Origin: Halomonas dongshanensis
GTDB taxonomy: Bacteria > Pseudomonadota > Gammaproteobacteria > Pseudomonadales > Halomonadaceae
DNA: 64,000 bases
Direction of reading: 5' to 3'
Assembly: GCF_024790395.1 (NCBI RefSeq)
Contig: NZ_JAJISC010000001.1
Span: forward strand, 496,001-560,000
Shown here: positions 52,500 through 63,993 of the stretch, piece by piece
Position numbering within the stretch: the stretch's first letter is position 1
How the letters are laid out: every line of letters starts with the position of its first letter
Made by a program: the position numbers and the translations under genes
The notes under the pieces: model-generated
What the model saw: only the letters and a program-made list of their open reading frames with translations
What the model was told of the DNA's origin: nothing
Database searches by the model: none

Positions 52500-54196
52500 T
52501 GGCGACGCGTGAAGGAGGGCGCTTCTCATGGCCTAAAGGGGCGGATATCGTACTTTTGCTGACGGCGGTGGCGCTCTTGTTGCTGGTCGGTCTGCCGCTT
52601 GTGTATATCCTGCTGCAAGCGATTTTTCCGCACTGGTCGCGCGGAGATTTCGGCGACGCCTTGGCGCATGTATGGCCTACCTTGAGCGATCCCTCTCTGG
52701 TGACGCTAGTTGGCAATACGCTGCGTTTAGGTGTTGCCGTAGTGGTGGCTTGTGCGCTACTCGCTGTGCCCTTGGGAGCGTTGCGCGCGCTCACGCGCGT
52801 ACCTGGCGGAGGGCTTTGGGACATCGTCTTTCTGATTCCCTTCATGATTCCTCCCTACATCGCCGCGCTCTCATGGATGCTGACGCTGCAGACGCGCGGC
52901 TATGCTCAGCAGCTCAGCGGTATCGAAGCAAGCGGCTTTCTCTACTCATTTTCTGGCATCGTCTTCGTCATGGTGCTTAACGTCTTTCCCGTGGTCTACT
53001 TTGCTGTTTCACGCACGCTGATGAGCGTGAGTGGACGCTACGCCTCGGCAGCACGGGTGTGCGGAGCGGGAAAATGGCGAGCGCTCTGGCGCGTGACGTT
53101 ACCACTGTCCACGCCAGGCATTGCTGCCAGCCTTCTACTGGTCTTCGCTTTAACCATCGAAGAGTTTGGCACTCCCGCGACCTTGGGAGCTCAGGCGGGC
53201 TACCACGTGTTGGTCACAGGTATCCATCAGCGCTTCTCTGACTGGCCCATCGATATTCCAGGTGCCGCCGTGCTGTCGCTGCTGCTGGTGCTTTTAGCAA
53301 TGGCCGCATTCTATTTGCAGCACTGGCTAGTGACGCGTCGCTCCTTTGCCAGCCAGACGGGCAAGCCCGTGCTGGCTGAGCGCGCCGAACTTGGGCCATG
53401 GAAGTGGCCGGTCGTGGTCCTGTTTGGCTTTGTAGGCAGCGTTGCCGTGCTGGTGCCGCTACTGGCCGTGCTGGCCACCTCGCTGAGTGCAACGCTATCG
53501 AGCGGGTTGGCTCTCGATAATCTATCGCTGCGTCATTTCGAGGCGCTGCTGGCCAATCGGGGTGGGGCGCTCAAGGCGCTATCGACGAGTTTGAGCTTGG
53601 CGCTAGGTGCGGCACTGCTCACAGGAATTCTGGGAGCGTTGGTCGGTTATCTGGTGGTGCGTGCCCAGGTGCGCGGCAAGCGGCTGCTCGATCTCCTGTC
53701 ACTGCTGCCCAATACGCTACCGGGTATCGTCGTGGCCGTGGGCTTGATCCTCGCCTGGAATCAGCGCTTCTGGCCCGTTCAGGTCTATAACACCAGTGCG
53801 ATGCTACTGCTGGCCTATACCTGCTTGCTGTTACCTTATCCCGTGCGTTACGCCAGTGCCGCTTTTCGTCAGATGGGAGAGAGTCTGGAAGCCGCCGCAC
53901 GTGTCTGCGGAGCGGGATTCGTCACGACATTTCGACGCATTTTATTGCCCACCATGGCGCCTAGCTTGCTGGTATCGATGCTACTGGTTTTCGCCATCGC
54001 CTCGCGTGAGCTTGTCGCTTCGCTGATGGTGGCGCCTGCAGGAATGAGTACGGTATCGACGTTCGTTTTTGGTCAGTTCGAGCAGGGCTCTCCCGGTGTA
54101 GGAATGGCGATGAGCGCCGTGGCGATATTCACCACCACGGCGCTATTGGTACTACTGACGGTGTTCACACGACGTCACCTACCCATAGCAGGCTAG
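52496..54196 (+). CDS. Fused ABC importer permease (FbpB/PhnU-like)
   Basis: A 566-residue inner-membrane permease with about 12 helices in two homologous halves, each with the EAA-type loop: YASAARVCGAGKWRALWRVTLPLSTPGIAASL near residues 181-212 and MGESLEAAARVCGAGFVTTFRRILLPTMAPSLLVS near 460-494. This fused form is usual for ferric and phosphonate importers. The last codons end 20 bp before the converging madM stop. It completes the ATPase-binding protein-permease operon. Confidence 0.92.
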   Translation: MMATREGGRFSWPKGADIVLLLTAVALLLLVGLPLVYILLQAIFPHWSRGDFGDALAHVWPTLSDPSLVTLVGNTLRLGVAVVVACALLAVPLGALRALTRVPGGGLWDIVFLIPFMIPPYIAALSWMLTLQTRGYAQQLSGIEASGFLYSFSGIVFVMVLNVFPVVYFAVSRTLMSVSGRYASAARVCGAGKWRALWRVTLPLSTPGIAASLLLVFALTIEEFGTPATLGAQAGYHVLVTGIHQRFSDWPIDIPGAAVLSLLLVLLAMAAFYLQHWLVTRRSFASQTGKPVLAERAELGPWKWPVVVLFGFVGSVAVLVPLLAVLATSLSATLSSGLALDNLSLRHFEALLANRGGALKALSTSLSLALGAALLTGILGALVGYLVVRAQVRGKRLLDLLSLLPNTLPGIVVAVGLILAWNQRFWPVQVYNTSAMLLLAYTCLLLPYPVRYASAAFRQMGESLEAAARVCGAGFVTTFRRILLPTMAPSLLVSMLLVFAIASRELVASLMVAPAGMSTVSTFVFGQFEQGSPGVGMAMSAVAIFTTTALLVLLTVFTRRHLPIAG

Positions 54197-54215
54197 TCAG
54201 GATTCGCATGAACAC

Positions 54216-54977
54216 CTAGAAAATTGCGCGTACGCCGATATACAGCACTGAGGGGGCGAGTAGGGCGCCAAGGCCGGTGTAGAAGGTGGCGGTCATGGCG
54301 CCGTAGGGCACGAGTTTGGGGTCGGTGGCGGCGAGCCCCGCCGCGACGCCGCTGGTAGTGCCCATCAAACCACCGAAGATCATCGCCGAACGCGGGTTGT
54401 CGAGGCCGATATAGCGCGCAGCCATGGGAGTCATCACCATCACCAGAATCGACTTGAAAAGCCCTGCTGCAATCGAAAGCGCAATGATCTCGGAGGAGGC
54501 GCCAATCGAAGCGCCCGCAATGGGGCCGACGATGTAGGTCACCGTGCCCGCGCCGATGGTGGTGAGCGATACCGGATCGCGGTAGCCAAAGGCGTAGGCC
54601 ACGGCCACCCCGGCGACGAAAGAGACCAAGACGCCGAGAAACAGCGCTACGATACCGCTGATACCGGCTTCGCGAATCTCTTGAAAACGCACTCCATAGG
54701 CGGTGGCGATGATGGCGAGATCGCGCAGCATGCCGCCGCCCATGAGGCCAAGCCCGGCGAAGAGGCTGATGTCGGCAAGCCCTTTGGTGCCGCCGGTGTG
54801 AATGCCGCCGAAGTACGCCAGTGCCAGCCCCGCCATGATGGCGATGGCGGAGCCATGCACGCGCCCACGGGTCAGCTTGGCGCTGATCAGATAGGAGACG
54901 TACATGGTGGCGCCGACCAGAGCGAAGGCGGCGATCAGGTGCTGCTTTTCCAGCTGAGTGACGAGTGATTCGATCAT
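54216..54977 (-). CDS. madM: Malonate transporter subunit MadM
   Basis: The 253-residue membrane protein has about 8 hydrophobic segments and the MadM form, with FGGIHTGGTKGLADISLFAGLGLMGGGMLRDLAIIATAYGVRF near residues 56-98, VTYIVGPIAGASIGASSEIIALSIAAGLFKSI, and IFGGLMGTTSGVAAGLAATDPKLVPYGAMTATFYTGLG near the end. MadLM is a two-subunit sodium-coupled malonate carrier. It starts 15 bp after madL. Confidence 0.92.
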   Translation of the reverse strand: MIESLVTQLEKQHLIAAFALVGATMYVSYLISAKLTRGRVHGSAIAIMAGLALAYFGGIHTGGTKGLADISLFAGLGLMGGGMLRDLAIIATAYGVRFQEIREAGISGIVALFLGVLVSFVAGVAVAYAFGYRDPVSLTTIGAGTVTYIVGPIAGASIGASSEIIALSIAAGLFKSILVMVMTPMAARYIGLDNPRSAMIFGGLMGTTSGVAAGLAATDPKLVPYGAMTATFYTGLGALLAPSVLYIGVRAIF

Positions 54978-54992
54978 GCGGGCGGTCTCCGA

Positions 54993-55484
54993 TCAGCGAG
55001 CGTGGCGGGTGGGCGAGCGCGACGGCGCGGATACCAGCGTCCCGCGACTGCGTGCGGCTTGAGCGGACGGCTCTTTGCTCACGGCAGGCTTAGTAGGGGG
55101 CGTTTCGGGCGTGGGTTGGGTGGCATCGCTTTTGCGGCCCAAGCGGTTGAGAAAAGGCACCAGGGCAAAGCTTGCCACTACGGCCACGAGGCTCGCTAAA
55201 AGCGCGATCATGCCGCCATCGAAGGCCGCTGCCACGTTCTGACTCGCTGCCATCGCAACGACGATGGGAATGTACATGCCATTCCAGAAGGTGATGCCGC
55301 TTTCGGTACTGGGGGGCATCTTCTTCTTGTCCATCAGGTAGCCGCCGAGAAAGATCAGCATCAACATCGCGATGCCGACGCCACCGACGTTGGATTCCAC
55401 GCCGAGCAGCATGCCCAGCACGTCTCCGGCCCACAGGCCGACCAGCATGCACCCTGCCAGCAGGGCGACTCCGTATATCACCAT
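54993..55484 (-). CDS. madL: Malonate transporter subunit MadL
   Basis: This 163-residue protein has four hydrophobic segments and the MadL sequence MVIYGVALLAGCMLVGLWAGDVLGMLLGVESNVGGVGIAML plus GGYLMDKKKMPPSTESGITFWNGMYIPIVVAMAASQNV. The last 40 residues are a polar, basic tail rich in threonine, proline and arginine, longer than usual. It pairs with MadM to import malonate. It lies 140 bp after matB, across a hairpin, so expression may differ from matAB. Confidence 0.92.
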   Translation of the reverse strand: MVIYGVALLAGCMLVGLWAGDVLGMLLGVESNVGGVGIAMLMLIFLGGYLMDKKKMPPSTESGITFWNGMYIPIVVAMAASQNVAAAFDGGMIALLASLVAVVASFALVPFLNRLGRKSDATQPTPETPPTKPAVSKEPSAQAARSRGTLVSAPSRSPTRHAR

Positions 55485-55594
55485 GAGGGTTCTTCCTATG
55501 TTGTCGTTATTGTAAAAGCTAGTAAATCTATAGGCTTAGCGTGACGGTCGTGTGCCGCAGTCGGGCCAGGCCCTCCCCTGCGGCGCGGGTGCTA

Positions 55595-55615
55595 CGCTCA
55601 CGCCTGGCGTGAGCG
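55595..55615 (-). terminator. Stem-loop after matB
   Basis: CGCTCACG (55595-55602) pairs with CGTGAGCG (55608-55615) over a 5-nt loop, 10 bp after the matB stop. No T-tract follows; partial termination before madLM is possible. Confidence 0.5.
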
Positions 55616-55624
55616 CAAACGCTA

Positions 55625-57160
55625 TCAGGCGGTGGCGTTCTCCTGGGTAAAGGTATCGGCGTAGGTGCTGCGCAGCTGGTTCTTTTGCACTTTGCCCATG
55701 ACGTTACGCGGCAGCGAATCGGCAAAGAAGACGCGCTTGGGCTGCTTGTAGCGCGCAAGCTCCCCTTTCAAGGCAGCGAGTATCTGCGCTTCGTCGAGCG
55801 AGGCGGAGGCCTCGGGCACCACGACGGCCACCACGCCTTCGCCCAAATCCGTGTGCTTGACGCCAATGACCGCCGATTCGACCACGCCGGGCATGTCGTC
55901 GATCAACTGCTCGACCTCTTTGGGATAGACGTTGTAGCCACCGGAGATGACCAGATCCTTGTCGCGGCCGACGATGTTCAGATAGCCGTGCTCATCGACG
56001 AGCCCCAGATCACCGGTAATGAAGAAGCCATCATCGCGGAACTCGGCTTTGGTCTTTTCCGGCATGCGCCAGTAGCCCTTGAAGACGTTAGGGCCGCGCA
56101 GCTCGACCATGCCGGTCTCGCCCTGGGGCAGCGCCTTGCCGGTTTCGCGGTCGGCAATACGCAGCTCCACGCCCGGTAGCGGCATGCCGACGGTGCCGGG
56201 GCGGCGTTTGCCGACGTAGGGGTTGGAGGTGTTCATGTTGGTTTCGGTCATGCCGTAGCGCTCGAGAATGGCGTGACCGGTACGCGCTTCGAACGCCTCG
56301 TGGGTTTCGGCGAGCAGCGGCGCCGAGCCCGAAATGAACAGGCGCATGTTGGCCACCACGTCGCGATCCAGACGAGGGGAGGCCAGAAGGCGCGTATAGA
56401 AAGTAGGCACGCCCATGAGCACGGTCGAGTGCGGCATCAAATCGAGCAACTCGTCGACATCGAGCTTAGGCAAAAAGGTCATCGAGGCGCCGTTGATCAG
56501 CGTCACATTGCAGGCGACGAAAAGGCCATGGGTGTGAAAGATCGGTAGCGCATGGATCAGGTGATCCTGATCGCTATATTGCCACGCCTCGGTAAGTGCC
56601 TGGCTGTTGGAGGCCAGGTTGGTATGGCTGAGCATGGCACCCTTGGAGCGCCCGGTGGTGCCCGAGGTGTAGAGAATCGCCGCCAGATCGTCGGCGCCGA
56701 CGTCGCAGACACTTTCGGTCTCGCGCGCAGTAGCGGCTTTTTCCATCAGGCTGCCGTCGGCCTTAGTGCCGAGGCTTTCAACGTGGGCGACATTGCTGGC
56801 GCTCGCGCGGGCCTTAGCATCCTCCAATACGTCTGGGCGGCAGACGTAGAGGTGCGGTTCGGCATCTTCGAGGAAGTAGGCGATTTCGCTGTCGGTGTAG
56901 GCAGTATTGAGCGGCAGATAGACCGCGCCGACCTGCAGACAGGCGAGGTAGAGCATGACGATCTCGGGGCTCTTGTCGACCTGCACGGCCACGCGGTCGC
57001 CGGGCGAGACGCCGAGTTCGAGCAGGACGCTCGCCAGTCGGCGGCTGGTGGCGAGCACGTCGGCGTAGCGGTAGCGTTTGCCGTCGAGGGTATCCATCAG
57101 CACTTTGTCGGGATTGCGCTCGAAGTGCGGGTAGAAGGCGAGGTAGAGGTTGTGGTTCAT
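55625..57160 (-). CDS. matB: Malonyl-CoA synthetase MatB
   Basis: This 511-residue acyl-CoA synthetase activates malonate with ATP and CoA. The AMP-binding motif LYTSGTTGRSKGAMLSH lies near residue 160, the adenylate motif RYGMTETNM near 290 and the hinge/C-terminal GRDKDLVISGGYNVYPKEVEQLID near 410; the catalytic lysine lies in LPRNVMGKVQKNQL near 490. The frame is open upstream to 57298, but ATG 57160 (MNHNLYLAFYPHFERNPDKV) is the MatB start. It lies 35 bp after matA. Confidence 0.93.
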   Translation of the reverse strand: MNHNLYLAFYPHFERNPDKVLMDTLDGKRYRYADVLATSRRLASVLLELGVSPGDRVAVQVDKSPEIVMLYLACLQVGAVYLPLNTAYTDSEIAYFLEDAEPHLYVCRPDVLEDAKARASASNVAHVESLGTKADGSLMEKAATARETESVCDVGADDLAAILYTSGTTGRSKGAMLSHTNLASNSQALTEAWQYSDQDHLIHALPIFHTHGLFVACNVTLINGASMTFLPKLDVDELLDLMPHSTVLMGVPTFYTRLLASPRLDRDVVANMRLFISGSAPLLAETHEAFEARTGHAILERYGMTETNMNTSNPYVGKRRPGTVGMPLPGVELRIADRETGKALPQGETGMVELRGPNVFKGYWRMPEKTKAEFRDDGFFITGDLGLVDEHGYLNIVGRDKDLVISGGYNVYPKEVEQLIDDMPGVVESAVIGVKHTDLGEGVVAVVVPEASASLDEAQILAALKGELARYKQPKRVFFADSLPRNVMGKVQKNQLRSTYADTFTQENATA

Positions 57161-57195
57161 CAAGGTCTCCTTGTTATTGTCGTCTGGCAGTGAGG

Positions 57196-58584
57196 CTAGG
57201 CGTTGGCTTCGGTAGCAGAGGACGGCTCTGAACGAGACGGCTCGGGGCGAAAATAGGTACCTGCTTGTGCTGCCAAACGACGGATGTCGTTGGCGCAAAC
57301 CACGCTGTTATCAGCGCTATAGGCTTCGTGGTTCTGCTCGATGCGGTCGAGTTGGTAGAGGTAGTTGACCATCAGGCCATGGGACTGTTTCATCCCCTTG
57401 GACGAGGTGTCGGCCTGGGCGTTCAACCGGTGCAGGCTGGCGCCGTTACCCAGGTGAAAGCGGGCGACGGGGTTGAGCGGCTGACCGCTACGGTGCTTGG
57501 CCTCGACCAGGTAGTAGGCGGCCAAGCGCATGAATACTTTGTGTTCGGCGGGGGCGAGCGTGTCCAGGCTGTTAGCGTCGAGCGCGCTTTCGAGCTCCTC
57601 CGGCAGGGCGAGGGTTTCGCGCTCTTGCTGCTCCATGAGCCAATCGGCAAAGCCCGGCACCGGCGAAAGGGTAACGAAGTTCTTGATTTGAGGCAGCTCG
57701 CGGCTCAGCTCTTGAACCACCTGTTTGATCAAAAAGTTGCCGAACGAGACACCTTTGAGCCCGGCTTGGCAGTTGCTGATGCTGTAGAACACGGCGGTGT
57801 CGGCCTCGTCCAGAGGGAGCTCCTCGCCGTGTTCGAGGATGCGCTGAACGTTACCGGGAATACCGTTGCACAGCGCCACCTCGACGAAGATAAGTGGCTC
57901 GTCCCCGGTCGCCGGGTGGAAAAAGGCGTAGCAGCGGCGATCATCCGGGTCGAGGCGGCGGCGCAGGTCGTGCCAGTCGCCGATGGCGTGCACCGCCTCG
58001 TAGCGAATCAGTTTTTCCAGCACCGCCGCCGGGGTGTTCCAATCGATGCTTTCGAGCACCAGAAAGCCGCGATTGAACCAGGAGTTGAACAGGTGAGCAA
58101 AATCGCCATCCAGCGCCGCAAGTTCGGGGGCGTGGCGTAGCTGCTTGAGCAGATCGGCACGCATCTTGACCAGTTCGAAGGTGCCGCCGGGGCACAGGTT
58201 GAGGCGCCGTAGAAGATCCTGACGACGTGGCTCGCAGGCGTTGAATAGCCGCTCCAGTGCGGCGTTGTCGGGCTGTTCGCAGTAGGCCGCGTAGGCGGCA
58301 TGAATGGCCTCGGGCTCGGCGGCGTAGTCGTTAGCCAGCAGGGTGAAGAAGGCGCGCTGCTCTTCGGGTTCGAGCTGACGGTAGTGGTTCAGCGCCTGTT
58401 GGGCGGTGAAGATCTGCGAAGCTTCGCCACCGCGCTGCATGAGCGTCTGGCAGGCACGGGTCAGCCCGTGCAGGTGCACGGCGCTGCCCTCGTCGTCATC
58501 GGCTGCGCCTAAGTGGCGCCGGGTGCGCACGCTGATGTTGGAAAGCAGTCCCTGGAGGAACGACATGTTCATGTTCATGCGCAT
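57196..58584 (-). CDS. matA: Malonyl-CoA decarboxylase MatA (MLYCD family)
   Basis: The 462-residue enzyme decarboxylates malonyl-CoA to acetyl-CoA. It has the helical N-terminal domain of MLYCD (to about residue 190) and the GNAT-like catalytic domain with AVFYSISNCQAGLKGVSFGNFLIKQVVQELSRELPQIKNFVTLSPVPGFADWL near residues 268-320; the serine in LSPVPGF and a histidine downstream in FHLGNGASLHRLNAQAD are the catalytic positions of the family. Start may be M1, M3 or M5. It is first in the matAB unit, divergent from the GntR regulator. Confidence 0.92.
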   Translation of the reverse strand: MRMNMNMSFLQGLLSNISVRTRRHLGAADDDEGSAVHLHGLTRACQTLMQRGGEASQIFTAQQALNHYRQLEPEEQRAFFTLLANDYAAEPEAIHAAYAAYCEQPDNAALERLFNACEPRRQDLLRRLNLCPGGTFELVKMRADLLKQLRHAPELAALDGDFAHLFNSWFNRGFLVLESIDWNTPAAVLEKLIRYEAVHAIGDWHDLRRRLDPDDRRCYAFFHPATGDEPLIFVEVALCNGIPGNVQRILEHGEELPLDEADTAVFYSISNCQAGLKGVSFGNFLIKQVVQELSRELPQIKNFVTLSPVPGFADWLMEQQERETLALPEELESALDANSLDTLAPAEHKVFMRLAAYYLVEAKHRSGQPLNPVARFHLGNGASLHRLNAQADTSSKGMKQSHGLMVNYLYQLDRIEQNHEAYSADNSVVCANDIRRLAAQAGTYFRPEPSRSEPSSATEANA

Positions 58585-58676
58585 GGACCTCTTGGTGGAC
58601 GGTTCGCTGTGGCAGCGGTCGCCGCTCGTGGGTTATTGTCGTTGATATCGGTACAGAAGAATTTAACACTGCGCGG

Positions 58677-58690
58677 TGTTATATATAACA
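58677..58690. promoter_or_regulatory. Palindromic operator between matA and the GntR gene
   Basis: TGTTATATATAACA is a perfect 14-bp palindrome midway in the 152-bp divergent region. Its T-GT...AC-A shape suits a GntR-family dimer; binding by the adjacent regulator is inferred. Confidence 0.65.
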
Positions 58691-58736
58691 AATAGGGTTT
58701 TGCGATATTACCGTCAAGGTGGGGAGGGGTAGACAT

Positions 58737-61074
<2,338 letters not shown>

Positions 61075-61078
61075 TGGT

Positions 61079-62356
61079 TCATCCAAGGTAGGCAGGCAGC
61101 CACAGGGCCAGGCCGGGGAATACGATCAACAGTAACAGCACCGCGATGGCGGTCAGCACGAAGGGCCAAATGGTCTTGAACAGCGCGACGATCTCCAGGC
61201 GGCTGACGGCTGCGGCGACGAACACGCAGGCACCGAGCGGCGGGGTGATCAACGCAATGGTGATGTTCAGCGTAATGATCACGCCCAGATGCACCGGGTC
61301 CACGCCCGCCATCATCGCCACCGGCGCAAAGATCGGTGTGAGCAGCATCAACGCCGATACCTCCTCCATGAACATGCCGGTAACGAAGGTGATGGCGCTA
61401 AGCAGCAGCAAGATGATGATGGGACTATCGATGTAGGGTGAGAGCAGCGAGACGAACTGCATCGGCACCTGAGCGTAGGAGAGCAGCCAACTGATGGTCG
61501 AGGAGGCTGCCATGATGAGAAAGATCGCCGAGGTCAGCCGTGCGGTATCGACCAGCGCGCGCCAGCAGTGGCGCAAGCGAAGCCCGCCCAGTACCACACC
61601 GCATAGCGCCACGTAGAGTGCCGTGAGCGCGCCCGATTCGGTGGGCGTGACGATGCCCAGCACGATACCGGCAACGATGATGAACGGTGCCACCAAGGCG
61701 GGCAGAGCGGCGACGAACGCCACGCCAAGCTGGGCAAGCGACGGCAAGCGGCCGCTTTTGGGAAGCCGGTGGCGCCAGGCGTACCAAGCGTTCATCCCCA
61801 TGAAGGCCAGACCCAGTAGGAGCCCTGGGATGATCCCGGCTAGAAACAGATCGCCCACCGAGGTATTGGTCAGCGAGGCGTAGAGAATCATGAAGATGCT
61901 GGGCGGGATGATCGGCCCGATCAAGGAGCTTCCTGCCGTGAGTCCGGCAGCGAAGGCGCGCGAATAGCCCTCTTTCTCCATCGCCGGAACCAAAAGCGAG
62001 CCGAGCGCTGAGGTATCGGCCACCGCCGAGCCGTTGACTCCGGCGAAGAACACGCTGGAGACCACGTTAACGTGGCCCATGCCGCCGCGCAGGTGGCCGA
62101 CGAGCAGGCGCGCAAGCCCCATCAGCCGCTCGGTCAAACCGCTTGCGTTCATCAGGTTACCGGCGAAGATGAACAGCGGAATGGCCATTAGCGAGAAGGC
62201 GTCGATGCCGCCGAAGAACTGCTGCGGCAGCATGCGCGGAATCATCGAGGGGTCGACGAAAAGAAAGCCCACCAGCGCCGTCACCAGCAGGGCAATGAAC
62301 AGCGGCAAGCCCAGCAGCACATGGCCGAGAAAAACGGCCAGCATGGTCAGGGTCAT
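61079..62356 (-). CDS. dctM: TRAP transporter large permease DctM
   Basis: A 425-residue DctM subunit with about 12 membrane segments. LMAIPLFIFAGNLMNASGLTERLMGLARLLVGHLRGGMGHVNVVSSVFFAGVNGSAVADTSALGSLLVPAMEKEGYSRAFAAGLTAGSSLIGPIIPPSIFMILYA, from about residue 55 to 160, is typical of the family. The frame is open to 62557, but ATG 62356 overlaps the dctQ stop by 4 bp and gives the normal start. It moves the solute bound by DctP with sodium. Confidence 0.93.
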   Translation of the reverse strand: MTLTMLAVFLGHVLLGLPLFIALLVTALVGFLFVDPSMIPRMLPQQFFGGIDAFSLMAIPLFIFAGNLMNASGLTERLMGLARLLVGHLRGGMGHVNVVSSVFFAGVNGSAVADTSALGSLLVPAMEKEGYSRAFAAGLTAGSSLIGPIIPPSIFMILYASLTNTSVGDLFLAGIIPGLLLGLAFMGMNAWYAWRHRLPKSGRLPSLAQLGVAFVAALPALVAPFIIVAGIVLGIVTPTESGALTALYVALCGVVLGGLRLRHCWRALVDTARLTSAIFLIMAASSTISWLLSYAQVPMQFVSLLSPYIDSPIIILLLLSAITFVTGMFMEEVSALMLLTPIFAPVAMMAGVDPVHLGVIITLNITIALITPPLGACVFVAAAVSRLEIVALFKTIWPFVLTAIAVLLLLIVFPGLALWLPAYLG

Positions 62357-62844
62357 AGGGTCTCCTCCTGGGTCTTGAGCGGCGCGGGCCCGTACAGCAG
62401 TGCGTGCCAGGCCAGCAGGGCGAAGCCCACGGTAAGCGCTTGCAGCGGCAGTGAACGGCTCAAACCCAGCCCCGAGGTCTTGAACATGCCGACCGAGAGC
62501 GCATAGCGATAGCTGACCCAGGCGCCGCCCACGGCGATGGCGAGCGTCAGCAGCCACTGATAGACATTGAGCAGTCTGGCAAGTGGCGTGGGCAGTAAAC
62601 GTTCGAGCAGGCCTACGCGCATGTGGCCGCCTTCGACCCAGACGGCGCCCGCCGCCAGCATGACCGTGGTGATGATCAAGTAGCGCGACAGCTCATCGGT
62701 CCAGATGGGCGCGCCACCGGCGACGTAGCGCATGAACACGCCGTAGAGAATGGCGCCAACGTTGATGCCAAGGGCAAGACCAGCAAGCGACAGCGTTACT
62801 GGACGACTGATCGCTAACAGCTGGGCGCGAAGGGGGGTGAGCAT
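62353..62844 (-). CDS. dctQ: TRAP transporter small permease DctQ
   Basis: The 163-residue membrane protein has four segments and the DctQ features LGINVGAILYGVFMRYVAGGAPIWTDELSRYLIITTVMLAAG near residues 24-65 and WVEGGHMRVGLLERLLP. It pairs with DctM. It follows the dctP gene by 75 bp, with a hairpin in the spacer, and overlaps dctM by 4 bp. Confidence 0.9.
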   Translation of the reverse strand: MLTPLRAQLLAISRPVTLSLAGLALGINVGAILYGVFMRYVAGGAPIWTDELSRYLIITTVMLAAGAVWVEGGHMRVGLLERLLPTPLARLLNVYQWLLTLAIAVGGAWVSYRYALSVGMFKTSGLGLSRSLPLQALTVGFALLAWHALLYGPAPLKTQEETL

Positions 62845-62875
62845 GGAGCGCTCCTGGTGCAGGGCACGAAGGAAA

Positions 62876-62897
62876 GGGGCCGATCAAAATCGGCCCC
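62876..62897 (-). promoter_or_regulatory. Stem-loop between dctP and dctQ
   Basis: GGGGCCGAT (62876-62884) pairs perfectly with ATCGGCCCC (62889-62897) over a CAAA loop. On the leftward transcript TTTCCTT follows, a weak T-tract. It should lower dctQM expression relative to dctP. Confidence 0.75.
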
Positions 62898-62919
62898 GGT
62901 TCAGGTCAGCGACGCGCTA

Positions 62920-63993
62920 TCAGTCGTCGGTGCTCTCTCCGATACTCTCTCCGGTACTCTCTCCGGTATTCTCTTCCGTACCCGCGCCGACGTCTTCCAG
63001 CGCCATGTCGATCCAGCGCTGTTCGATACCGCGCTCGGCGAGCCACTCCATGTAGGCGGGCTGGCCAACGCTACGAAACGCTTCCAGGTCTTCGTGGCTG
63101 GGGCGAATCACTTCCATGCCTTCCGCTTCGAGGTAGGCGATACGCGATTCGACCTGCGCCTGGTTAGCTTCACGGGCGTTGTGGTTGGCCTCGGCGACGG
63201 CTTCCATGATGGCGTTGCGCGTTTCGTCGTCCCAACTGGCGATCATCTCGCTGTTACCCACCAGGAACTGGTCGGAGTACTGGATGTTGGCCAGCGTCAG
63301 GTAGTTCTGCACTTCGTAGAGACTCGCCAGGATGATGTACATCGGCGGGTTCATCTGGCCGTCGGCCACGCCCGTGCGCAGGGCCATGTAGGTCTCGGTC
63401 CAGGGAATCGGCGTGCCGGAGGCGCCAAAGGCTTCATACAGCGCTACCTGGCTTGGGTCCATGGCGCGAAAGCGCAGGCCTTCGAAGTCTTCGGGGCGCT
63501 GAATCGGACGCTTGCTGTTGGTGAAGGCGAGGAAGCCGCCCTCTTCGACCACGGCGAGCATGTCCACACCGGCACGCTCGCTCAGCTCGCTGCTCAATGT
63601 TTGCCAGTACTCGCCTTCGTCGAAGAACGTCCGTGCAGCATCGAAATCTTCGAACAGAAACGGAATGGCGCTAACGAATATTTCATCGGCAAGCGGTGAG
63701 ATACCCGCGAAGGAGGCAATGTTGAGCATCGGTGTGCTCATGGTCTGCTCCATGCGGTCCTCTTCGCTACCCAGCATGCTGTTGGGGAAAAGACGCAGCT
63801 CTACCTCGTGGTCGGTCTTCTCGGCGACCAGCTCCTTGAGATTGTTGGCAAAGACGTGCACCGCGTTCTTTTCGGGGTCTGGCGCGCCGTTATAGCTTAG
63901 ATTGATGGTGGTGGTCGCCAGCGCCGAGCCGCTCAGCAGGGCAGAGCCCAGCAGGCAGGCTGCCGTCAGTGTCTTGGGGGAAAAACGAATCAT
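62920..63993 (-). CDS. dctP: TRAP transporter periplasmic binding protein DctP
   Basis: A 357-residue periplasmic protein with a signal peptide (cleavage near GSALA, residue 26). The DctP core is clear: INLSYNGAPDPEKNAVHVFANNLKELV, LFPNSMLGSEEDRMEQTMS, and the ligand region FRAMDPSQVALYEAFGASGTPIPWTETYMALRTGVADGQMNP, in which an arginine binds the solute carboxylate in the family. The last 20 residues are an acidic Gly-Glu-Ser-Thr repeat (GESTGESIGEST) coded by a 12-bp tandem repeat. It starts 7 bp before the window end, so upstream regulation cannot be seen. Ligand unknown; a D-amino-acid-containing or other carboxylate is possible given the coupled dipeptidase. Confidence 0.92.
   Translation of the reverse strand: MIRFSPKTLTAACLLGSALLSGSALATTTINLSYNGAPDPEKNAVHVFANNLKELVAEKTDHEVELRLFPNSMLGSEEDRMEQTMSTPMLNIASFAGISPLADEIFVSAIPFLFEDFDAARTFFDEGEYWQTLSSELSERAGVDMLAVVEEGGFLAFTNSKRPIQRPEDFEGLRFRAMDPSQVALYEAFGASGTPIPWTETYMALRTGVADGQMNPPMYIILASLYEVQNYLTLANIQYSDQFLVGNSEMIASWDDETRNAIMEAVAEANHNAREANQAQVESRIAYLEAEGMEVIRPSHEDLEAFRSVGQPAYMEWLAERGIEQRWIDMALEDVGAGTEENTGESTGESIGESTDD
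62931..62978 (-). repeat. 12-bp tandem repeat at the dctP 3' end
   Basis: Four 12-bp units similar to TACTCTCTCCGG run from 62931 to 62978; the two middle ones are identical. They encode four-residue repeats in frame, so copy-number changes would keep the reading frame. Confidence 0.85.

Noticed and set aside
62357..62557. N-terminal extension of dctM
   Set aside because: It lies within dctQ in another phase; ATG 62356 gives a standard DctM start with a 4-bp overlap.
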